From Rhopalosiphum padi (Eukaryota > Arthropoda > Insecta > Hemiptera > Aphididae): a DNA stretch of 64,000 bases. Position numbers and translations under genes: made by a program. Each line of letters starts with the position of its first letter. The stretch's first letter is position 1. Where the stretch lies: assembly GCF_020882245.1 (NCBI RefSeq), contig NW_026869996.1:9350969-9414968 (forward strand). Reading direction: 5' to 3'. The notes below the pieces were generated by a model, which searched no databases, was not told where the DNA came from, and saw nothing but the letters and a program-made list of their open reading frames with translations. This document shows, piece after piece, positions 53,307-64,000 of the stretch.

Positions 53307-54522
53307 AATCCTATTGTCAGGATTTCATGACATTAACATTTTGTTACATTACTATTAATTTTCTATCAATTATATTCAATTATAAGCTCTAAACGTACGT
53401 TGAATAAAACAATTATTATTATCAGTATCTTCTAGTCCATTGTCATCGTAGGATGTTTATATTTTCCAAACTGATAGAATCGCGAATTCATGTCTCACCA
53501 TGGCTTTCATTGTCTGCTGTATTGCAATCTGAAAATATTGTAGTCAGTTAAATATGCGTATAATTGTAGTAAATAAAGTCACTACTACACACCATAATTA
53601 GAACGAAAATGTTTATATGATAACTAGTACTTGGAAAATACTGAATAAGTCAGTAACGGAAACAATCAAACAATAATTATCTGAACAACTTTATTCTTAA
53701 TACAAAATATTTAAAAACAATTTTCAGTTAAAACTTAAATGCAAATACGATTGTAAAACAGCAAGGTGATATGAAATATAATCATATAACAGATGATAAG
53801 AAATAATAATTATGATAAGCTATAAAAGATAGTACAAATCTACCAAATCATTTTGTTGAATTTGAATGTAAAATAAATGTAATTAAATAATACACTCGAA
53901 CAATAACTTAAATTTTCTTCTATTCAATATGAAAAATAATATGAATTGTTTAATTCGTCGAAATTAACATATAAAATAATTGGTAAAGTTCTTTTGAAGT
54001 AAAAATATCTAGTTAAACAAAACAAATTATAGTTATAAATGATAAAATGGAATAATTTTCATTGTATAGCAGTCAAGGTTTCAAAAAACGTACTTGAGAA
54101 TATAATATTTTTTAAGCTGTTAAATGTATGAATTTGTTATATTCAACAAAATTATCATATAAATGTAATACAAATAAAATGATTTGTATACCTAAGACAA
54201 ATTTTAAGAATGAAAATTAAAAGTTCTCAGGTGTTTAATAATCATTTATTCACTTTGTTAACAAATCTCTATTGTATCACTACAATTAATATTCTATAAA
54301 TTATATTCAATAACCATTAAATGTAAATTGCATAAATTCATTATAAACAGTATTTGTTAGTTCATTTTCAAAATTGGATGTTCATACTTTCACAAAGTTG
54401 TATGAATAGAAATTAATGTTTCAGCATCCCTTGAGTGACCTGCTGTATTTCCATCTAAAAAAATTTATTCAGTTAAATATATATAATGATTGGAGAATGA
54501 CTCGAGAACTCAGTGCTTTATA
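53307..54522. repeat. Module L, copy 3
   Basis: Same unit, 4,926 bp after copy 2. It carries small private changes such as acaaattatagtt near 54020 in place of acaaatgatagtt. Confidence 0.85.
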
Positions 54523-57500
54523 AGCAGTTAAAAACATGAATAATTAATATTCGTCAAAATTATCATATAAAATCATGTTTTATAGTGTTTATGAAGTATA
54601 AGGTTAAATGAAATGTATGCAAGTTAATAATAATAAATTAGAATCATTTTCTTAATATAGTGGTCCAGGTTTCAAGAGATAAACTTGAGAATTGTGTGTT
54701 TTATAAGCAGTTCTAAATATAAATATTTAATATTCATCAAAATTATCATATAAAATCATGTTTTATAGTGTTTATGAAGTATCTGCTTAAATGAAATGTA
54801 TGCAAGTTAATAATAAAAAATTAGAATCATTTTCTTAATATTGTGGTACAGGTTTCAAGATATTAACTTGAGAATTGTGGGTTTTATAAGCAGTTAAAAA
54901 CATAAATATTTAATATTCTTCAAAATAATCATATAAAATCATGTTTTATAGTGTTTATGAAGTATCTGCTTAAATGAAATGCATGCAAGTTAATAATAAA
55001 AAATTAGAATCATTTTCTTAATATAGTGGTCCAGGTTTCAAGAGATTAACTTGAGAATTGTGTATTTTGTAAACAGTTTTAAAACATAAATATTTAATAT
55101 TAGTCAAAATTATCGTATAAAATCGTGTTTTATTTTGTTTATGAATTATCTGCTTAAATGAAATGTATGCTAGTTGATAATGGTAAATTAAAATAATTTA
55201 ATTAATATTATGGACAGGGAAGCATTTGAGTAACTTTTAGATACATTGCTATTAATTTTCTATCAACTACAGCCAATAACCGTTACACGTACATTGCATT
55301 AATTCTTTATAATCAGTATCTTTTAGTTCATTTTCAACATTGGATGTTCATACTTTTCCAAAGTTTTATGCATATGAATAAATGTCTCAGCATTCCTTGA
55401 GTCATCTGCTGTATTGCCATCTAAAAAAATTTAATCAGTTAAATATATATAATAATTGGAGAATGACTCGATAACTTAGTGCTTCATAAGCAGTTTAAAA
55501 CATGAATTTTTGATATTCGTCAAAATAATTATATAAAATCATGTTTTTTAGTGTTTATGAAGTATAAGGTTAAATGAAATGTATGCAAGTTAATAATAAT
55601 AAATTAGAATCATTTTCTTAATATAGTGGTCCAGGTTTCAAGAGATAAACTTGAGAATTGTGTGTTTTATAAGCAGTTCTAAATATAAATATTTAATATT
55701 CATCAAAATTATCATATAAAATCATGTTTTATAGTGTTTATGAAGTATCTGCTTAAATGAAATGTATGCAAGTTAATAATAAAAAATTAGAATCATTTTC
55801 TTAATATAGTGGTATAGGTTTCAAGAGAATAACTTGAGAATTGTGTGTTTTATAAGCAGTTCTAATTATAATTATTTAAAATTCATCAAAATTATCATAT
55901 AAAATCATGTTTTATAGTGTTTATGAAGTATAAGGTTATATGAAATGTATAAAAGTTAATAATAATAAATTAGAATCATTTTCTTAATATAGTGGTACAG
56001 GTTTCAAGAGATAAACTTGAAAATTGTGTGTTTAATAAACAATTCAATACATAAATAATTAATATTCATCAAAATTAACATATAAAATCAAGTTTTATAG
56101 TGTTTATGAAGTATCTGCTTAAATGAAATGTATGCAAGTTAATAATAAAAAATTAGAATAATTTTCTTAATATTGTGGTACAGGTTTCAATAGATAAACT
56201 TGAAAATTGTTTGTTTTATAAGCAGTTCTAAATATAAATATTTAATATTCGTCAAAATAATCATATAAAATCATGTTTTATAGTGTTTATGAAGTATAAG
56301 GTTAAATGAAATGTATGCAAGTTAATAATAATAAATTAGAATCATATTCTTAATCCAGTGGTCCAGGTTTCAAGAGATTAACTTGAGAATTGTGAGTTTA
56401 ATAAACAATTCAATAAATAAATAATTAATATTCGTCCAAATTAACATATAAAATCATGTTTTATAGTGTTTATGAAGTATAAGGTTATATGAAATGTATG
56501 CAAGTTAATAATAATAAATTAGAATCATTTTCTTAATATAGTGGTACAGGTTTCAAGAGATAAACTTTAAAATTGTTTGTTTTATAAGCAGTTCTAAATA
56601 TAAATATTTAATATTCGTCAAAATAATCATATAAAATCATGTTTTATAGTGTTTATGAAGTATAAGGTTATATGAAATGTATGCAAGTTAATAATAATAA
56701 ATTAGAATCATTTTCCTAATATAGTGGTACAGGTTTCAAGAGATAAACTTTAAAATTGTTTGTTTTATAAGCAGTTCTAAATATAAATATTTAATATTCG
56801 TCAAAATAATCATATAAAATCATGTTTTATAGTGTTTATGAAGTATAAGGTTAAATGAAATGTATGCAAGTTCATAATAATAAATTAGAATCATTTTCTT
56901 AATACAGTGGTCCAGGTTTCAAGAGATTAACTTGAGAATTGTGTATTTTGTAAACAGTTTTAAAACATAACTATTTAATATTAGTCAAAATTATCATATA
57001 AAATCGTGTTTTATTTTGTTTATGAATTATCTGCTTAAATGAAATGTATGCTAGTTGATAATGGTAAATTAAAATAATTTAATTAATATTATGGACAGGG
57101 AAGCATTTGAGTAACTTTTAGATACATTGCTATTAATTTTCTATCAACTACAGCCAATAACCGTTACACGTACATTGCATTAATTCTTTATAATCAGTAT
57201 CTTTTAGTTCATTTTCAACATTGGATGTTCATACTTTTCCAAAGTTGTATGCATATGAATAAATGTCTCAGCATTCCTTGAGTCATCTGCTGTATTGCCA
57301 TCTAAAAAAATTTAATCAGTTAAATATATATAATAATTGGAGAATGACTCGATAACTTAGTGCTTCATAAGCAGTTTAAAACATGAATTTTTGATATTCG
57401 TCAAAATAATCATATAAAATCATGTTTTTTAGTGTTTATGAAGTATCAAGTTAAATGAATTGAATGAAAGTTAATTATAGTAAATAAGAATCATTTACTT

Positions 57501-58716
57501 AATCCTATTGTCAGGATTTCATGACATTAACATTTTGTTACATTACTATTAATTTTCTATCAATTATATTCAATTATAAGCTCTAAACGTACGTTGAATA
57601 AAACAATTATTATTATCAGTATCTTCTAGTCCATTGTCATCGTAGGATGTTTATATTTTCCAAACTGATAGAATCGCGAATTCATGTCTCACCATGGCTT
57701 TCATTGTCTGCTGTATTGCAATCTGAAAATATTGTAGTCAGTTAAATATGCGTATAATTGTAGTAAATAAAGTCACTACTACACACCATAATTAGAACGA
57801 AAATGTTTATATGATAACTAGTACTTGGAAAATACTGAATAAGTCAGTAACGGAAACAATCAAACAATAATTATCTGAACAACTTTATTCTTAATACAAA
57901 ATATTTAAAAACAATTTTCAGTTAAAACTTAAATGCAAATACGATTGTAAAACAGCAAGGTGATATGAAATATAATCATATAACAGATGATAAGAAATAA
58001 TAATTATGATAAGCTATAAAAGATAGTACAAATCTACCAAATCATTTTGTTGAATTTGAATGTAAAATAAATGTAATTAAATAATACACTCGAACAATAA
58101 CTTAAATTTTCTTCTATTCAATATGAAAAATAATATGAATTGTTTAATTCGTCGAAATTAACATATAAAATAATTGGTAAAGTTCTTTTGAAGTAAAAAT
58201 ATCTAGTTAAACAAAACAAATGATAGTTATAAATGATAAAATGGAATAATTTTCATTGTATAGCAGTCAAGGTTTCAAAAAACGTACTTGAGAATATAAT
58301 ATTTTTTAAGCTGTTAAATGTATGAATTTGTTATATTCAACAAAATTATCATATAAATGTAATACAAATAAAATGATTTGTATACCTAAGACAAATTTTA
58401 AGAATGAAAATTAAAAGTTCTCAGGTGTTTAATAATCATTTATTCACTTTGTTAACAAATCTCTATTGTATCACTACAATTAATATTCTATAAATTATAT
58501 TCAATAACCATTAAATGTAAATTGCATAAATTCATTATAAACAGTATTTGTTAGTTCATTTTCAAAATTGGATGTTCATACTTTCACAAAGTTGTATGAA
58601 TAGAAATTAATGTTTCAGCATCCCTTGAGTGACCTGCTGTATTTCCATCTAAAAAAATTTATTCAGTTAAATATATATAATGATTGGAGAATGACTCGAG
58701 AACTCAGTGCTTTATA
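57501..58716. repeat. Module L, copy 4
   Basis: Same unit, 4,194 bp after copy 3. The spacing is four 183-bp monomers shorter than the previous interval. Confidence 0.85.
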
Positions 58717-59766
58717 AGCAGTTAAAAACATGAATAATTAATATTCGTCAAAATTATCATATAAAATCATGTTTTATAGTGTTTATGAAGTATAAGGTTA
58801 AATGAAATGTATGCAAGTTAATAATAATAAATTAGAATCATTTTCTTAATACAGTGGTCCAGGTTTCAAGAGATTAACTTGAGAATTGTGTGTTTTATAA
58901 GCAGTTCTAAATATAAATATTTAATATTCGTCAAAATAATCATATAAAATCAAGTTTTATAGTGTTTATGAAGTATCTGCTTAAATGAAATGTATGCAAG
59001 TTAATAATAAAAAATTAGAATCATTTTCTTAATATTGTGGTACAGGTTTCAAGATATTAACTTGAGAATTGTGGGTTTTATAAGCAGTTAAAAACATAAA
59101 TAATTAATATTTGTCAAAATTATCATATAAAATCATGTTTTATAGTGTTTATGAAGTATAAGGTTAAATGAAATGTATGCAAGTTAATAATAATAAATTA
59201 GAATCATTTTCTTAATATAGTGGTCCAGGTTTCAAGAGATAAACTTGAGAATTGTGTGTTTTATAAGCAGTTCTAAATATAAATATTTAATATTCATCAA
59301 AATTATCATATAAAATCATGTTTTATAGTGTTTATGAAGTATCTGCTTAAATGAAATGTATGCAAGTTAATAATAAAAAATTAGAATCATTTTCTTAATA
59401 TTGTGGTACAGGTTTCAAGATATTAACTTGAGAATTGTGGGTTTTATAAGCAGTTAAAAACATAAATATTTAATATTCTTCAAAATAATCATATAAAATC
59501 ATGTTTTATAGTGTTTATGAAGTATCTGCTTAAATGAAATGCATGCAAGTTAATAATAAAAAATTAGAATCATTTTCTTAATATAGTGGTCCAGGTTTCA
59601 AGAGATTAACTTGAGAATTGTGTATTTTGTAAACAGTTTTAAAACATAAATATTTAATATTAGTCAAAATTATCGTATAAAATCGTGTTTTATTTTGTTT
59701 ATGAATTATCTGCTTAAATGAAATGTATGCTAGTTGATAATGGTAAATTAAAATAATTTAATTAAT

Positions 59767-62700
59767 ATTATGGACAGGGAAGCATTTGAGTAACTTTTAG
59801 ATACATTGCTATTAATTTTCTATCAACTACAGCCAATAACCGTTACACGTACATTGCATTAATTCTTTATAATCAGTATCTTTTAGTTCATTTTCAACAT
59901 TGGATGTTCATACTTTTCCAAAGTTGTATGCATATGAATAAATGTCTCAGCATTCCTTGAGTCATCTGCTGTATTGCCATCTAAAAAAATTTAATCAGTT
60001 AAATATATATAATAATTGGAGAATGACTCGATAACTTAGTGCTTCATAAGCAGTTTAAAACATGAATTTTTGATATTCGTCAAAATAATTATATAAAATC
60101 ATGTTTTTTAGTGTTTATGAAGTATAAGGTTAAATGAAATGTATGCAAGTTAATAATAATAAATTAGAATCATTTTCTTAATATAGTGGTCCAGGTTTCA
60201 AGAGATAAACTTGAGAATTGTGTGTTTTATAAGCAGTTCTAAATATAAATATTTAATATTCATCAAAATTATCATATAAAATCATGTTTTATAGTGTTTA
60301 TGAAGTATCTGCTTAAATGAAATGTATGCAAGTTAATAATAAAAAATTAGAATCATTTTCTTAATATAGTGGTATAGGTTTCAAGAGAATAACTTGAGAA
60401 TTGTGTGTTTTATAAGCAGTTCTAATTATAAATATTTAAAATTCATCAAAATTATCATATAAAATCATGTTTTATAGTGTTTATGAAGTAAAGGGTTATA
60501 TGAAATGTATGCAAGTTAATAATAATAAATTAGAATCATTTTCTTAATATAGTGGTACAGGTTTCAAGAGATAAACTTGAAAATTGTGTGTTTAATAAAC
60601 AATTCAATACATAAATAATTAATATTCATCAAAATTAACATATAAAATCAAGTTTTATAGTGTTTATGAAGTATCTGCTTAAATGAAATGTATGCAAGTT
60701 AATAATAAAAAATTAGAATAATTTTCTTAATATTGTGGTACAGGTTTCAATAGATAAACTTGAAAATTGTTTGTTTTATAAGCAGTTCTAAATATAAATA
60801 TTTAATATTCGTCAAAATAATCATATAAAATCATGTTTTATAGTGTTTATGAAGTATAAGGTTAAATGAAATGTATGCAAGTTAATAATAATAAATTAGA
60901 ATCATATTCTTAATACAGTGGTCCAGGTTTCAAGAGATTAACTTGAGAATTGTGAGTTTAATAAACAATTCAATAAATAAATAATTAATATTCGTCAAAA
61001 TTATCATATAAAATCATGTTTTATAGTGTTTATGAAGTATAAGGTTAAATGAAATGTATGCAAGTTAATAATAATAAATTAGAATCATTTTCTTAATATA
61101 GTGGTCCAGGTTTCAAGAGATAAACTTGAGAATTGTGTGTTTTATAAGCAGTTCTAAATATAAATATTTAATATTCATCAAAATTATCATATAAAATCAT
61201 GTTTTATAGTGTTTATGAAGTATCTGCTTAAATGAAATGTATGCAAGTTAATAATAAAAAATTAGAATCATTTTCTTAATATTGTGGTACAGGTTTCAAG
61301 ATATTAACTTGAGAATTGTGGGTTTTATAAGCAGTTAAAAACATAAATATTTAATATTCTTCAAAATAATCATATAAAATCATGTTTTATAGTGTTTATG
61401 AAGTATCTGCTTAAATGAAATGCATGCAAGTTAATAATAAAAAATTAGAATCATTTTCTTAATATAGTGGTCCAGGTTTCAAGAGATTAACTTGAGAATT
61501 GTGTATTTTGTAAACAGTTTTAAAACATAAATATTTAATATTAGTCAAAATTATCGTATAAAATCGTGTTTTATTTTGTTTATGAATTATCTGCTTAAAT
61601 GAAATGTATGCTAGTTGATAATGGTAAATTAAAATAATTTAATTAATATTATGGACAGGGAAGCATTTGAGTAACTTTTAGATACATTGCTATTAATTTT
61701 CTATCAACTACAGCCAATAACCGTTACACGTACATTGCATTAATTCTTTATAATCAGTATCTTTTAGTTCATTTTCAACATTGGATGTTCATACTTTTCC
61801 AAAGTTGTATGCATATGAATAAATGTCTCAGCATTCCTTGAGTCATCTGCTGTATTGCCATCTAAAAAAATTTAATCAGTTAAATATATATAATAATTGG
61901 AGAATGACTCGATAACTTAGTGCTTCATAAGCAGTTTAAAACATGAATTTTTGATATTCGTCAAAATAATTATATAAAATCATGTTTTTTAGTGTTTATG
62001 AAGTATAAGGTTAAATGAAATGTATGCAAGTTAATAATAATAAATTAGAATCATTTTCTTAATATAGTGGTCCAGGTTTCAAGAGATAAACTTGAGAATT
62101 GTGTGTTTTATAAGCAGTTCTAAATATAAATATTTAATATTCATCAAAATTATCATATAAAATCATGTTTTATAGTGTTTATGAAGTATCTGCTTAAATG
62201 AAATGTATGCAAGTTAATAATAAAAAATTAGAATCATTTTCTTAATATAGTGGTATAGGTTTCAAGAGAATAACTTGAGAATTGTGTGTTTTATAAGCAG
62301 TTCTAATTATAAATATTTAAAATTCATCAAAATTATCATATAAAATCATGTTTTATAGTGTTTATGAAGTATAAGGTTATATGAAATGTATGCAAGTTAA
62401 TAATAATAAATTAGAATCATTTTCTTAATATAGTGGTACAGGTTTCAAGAGATAAACTTGAAAATTGTGTGTTTAATAAACAATTCAATACATAAATAAT
62501 TAATATTCATCAAAATTAACATATAAAATCAAGTTTTATAGTGTTTATGAAGTATCTGCTTAAATGAAATGTATGCAAGTTAATAATAAAAAATTAGAAT
62601 AATTTTCTTAATATTGTGGTACAGGTTTCAATAGATAAACTTGAAAATTGTTTGTTTTATAAGCAGTTCTAAATATAAATATTTAATATTCGTCAAAATA

Positions 62701-63528
62701 ATCATATAAAATCATGTTTTATAGTGTTTATGAAGTATAAGGTTAAATGAAATGTATGCAAGTTAATAATAATAAATTAGAATCATATTCTTAATACAGT
62801 GGTCCAGGTTTCAAGAGATTAACTTGAGAATTGTGAGTTTAATAAACAATTCAATAAATAAATAATTAATATTCGTCAAAATTATCATATAAAATCATGT
62901 TTTATAGTGTTTATGAAGTATAAGGTTAAATGAAATGTATGCAAGTTAATAATAATAAATTAGAATCATTTTCTTAATATAGTGGTCCAGGTTTCAAGAG
63001 ATAAACTTGAGAATTGTGTGTTTTATAAGCAGTTCTAAATATAAATATTTAATATTCATCAAAATTATCATATAAAATCATGTTTTATAGTGTTTATGAA
63101 GTATCTGCTTAAATGAAATGTATGCAAGTTAATAATAAAAAATTAGAATCATTTTCTTAATATTGTGGTACAGGTTTCAAGATATTAACTTGAGAATTGT
63201 GGGTTTTATAAGCAGTTAAAAACATAAATATTTAATATTCTTCAAAATAATCATATAAAATCATGTTTTATAGTGTTTATGAAGTATCTGCTTAAATGAA
63301 ATGCATGCAAGTTAATAATAAAAAATTAGAATCATTTTCTTAATATAGTGGTCCAGGTTTCAAGAGATTAACTTGAGAATTGTGTATTTTGTAAACAGTT
63401 TTAAAACATAAATATTTAATATTAGTCAAAATTATCGTATAAAATCGTGTTTTATTTTGTTTATGAATTATCTGCTTAAATGAAATGTATGCTAGTTGAT
63501 AATGGTAAATTAAAATAATTTAATTAAT
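59767..63528. repeat. 1,881-bp higher-order repeat, two tandem copies
   Basis: S modules at 59767, 61648 and 63529 are exactly 1,881 bp apart, with matching monomer order after each S (including tataggtttcaagagaataac, then aattcaatacataaataatt). The block 55207-57087 has the same length and a similar first half, but a different set of monomers in its second half. Confidence 0.85.
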
Positions 63529-63941
63529 ATTATGGACAGGGAAGCATTTGAGTAACTTTTAGATACATTGCTATTAATTTTCTATCAACTACAGCCAATA
63601 ACCGTTACACGTACATTGCATTAATTCTTTATAATCAGTATCTTTTAGTTCATTTTCAACATTGGATGTTCATACTTTTCCAAAGTTGTATGCATATGAA
63701 TAAATGTCTCAGCATTCCTTGAGTCATCTGCTGTATTGCCATCTAAAAAAATTTAATCAGTTAAATATATATAATAATTGGAGAATGACTCGATAACTTA
63801 GTGCTTCATAAGCAGTTTAAAACATGAATTTTTGATATTCGTCAAAATAATCATATAAAATCATGTTTTTTAGTGTTTATGAAGTATCAAGTTAAATGAA
63901 TTGAATGAAAGTTAATTATAGTAAATAAGAATCATTTACTT

Positions 63942-64000
63942 AATCCTATTGTCAGGATTTCATGACATTAACATTTTGTTACATTACTATTAATTTTCTA
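63942..64000. repeat. Module L, copy 5 (cut by window end)
   Basis: Starts aatcctattgtcaggatttc 6,441 bp after copy 4 and continues past the window. The interval exceeds the 4,194 spacing by 1,881 + 2 x 183. Confidence 0.85.

Larger units (their letters stand above)
43834..64000. repeat. Composite satellite array sat2 (183-bp monomers with modules S and L)
   Basis: The basic unit is 183 bp: ggtttcaagag recurs at 44330 and 44513, and at 45114 and 45297. It contains ataagcagttctaaatataa, tcatataaaatcatg and gtttatgaagtat. Units are interrupted by module S (11 copies) and module L (four complete and one cut by the window end). The spacing of modules changes in 183-bp steps: S copies are 1,881 or 2,064 bp apart in places, and L spacings of 4,926 and 4,194 differ by 4 x 183. 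The second half of S is homologous to the 183-bp monomer, so the monomers probably expanded from sequence next to S. The array extends past the window. Very AT-rich. Confidence 0.93.

Overview
The window looks like gene-poor, repeat-dense insect chromatin, most likely from an aphid. The reasons are strong AT richness, short GT-AG introns (about 60-170 bp), and a DUF4806-type protein paired with a tnp2-like transposase, a pairing I associate with aphid genomes. Species cannot be read from the sequence. No ordinary host gene, rRNA or tRNA was recognised.

Layout: (1) 1-3539 and 12825-43833 are one tandem array of a 326/327-bp satellite (here sat1). Two monomer types tend to alternate (about 653-bp dimer), and larger higher-order repeats of 6, 7, 8 and 14 monomers are layered on top. 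(2) 3540-12824 is a 9,285-bp DNA transposon inserted cleanly into that array. It has short terminal inverted repeats (CCCACATA...), a 2-bp TG target duplication, and clusters of an AAATATTTT-like motif near both ends. (3) At 43833 sat1 abuts a second, unrelated AT-rich array (sat2) that runs to the window end. Sat2 is built from 183-bp monomers, a module S present 11 times, and a 1.2-kb module L present four times plus a truncated fifth copy. Spacings differ by whole 183-bp steps, and an 1,881-bp unit recurs.

The transposon carries two minus-strand genes. The upstream one encodes a tnp2/CACTA-like transposase (main exon 6671-8491, probable first exon near 9014). The downstream one encodes a DUF4806 protein that I could thread through nine exons (4373-6558), with consistent splice phases and an AATAAA signal just after the stop. 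Only 112 bp separate the transposase stop from the DUF4806 start, and that gap holds a plausible 61-bp intron and no poly(A) signal. Both genes may therefore come from one transcription unit, as TnpA and TnpD do in maize En/Spm.

In sat2, every S module carries on the minus strand what looks like the last exon of a gene: branch-point-like sequence, polypyrimidine tract, AG, 31 codons and a stop. The related exons in L are broken. Sat1 between about 18.6 and 25.3 kb contains a dense cluster of single-base insertions not seen elsewhere, probably residual sequencing or assembly error.
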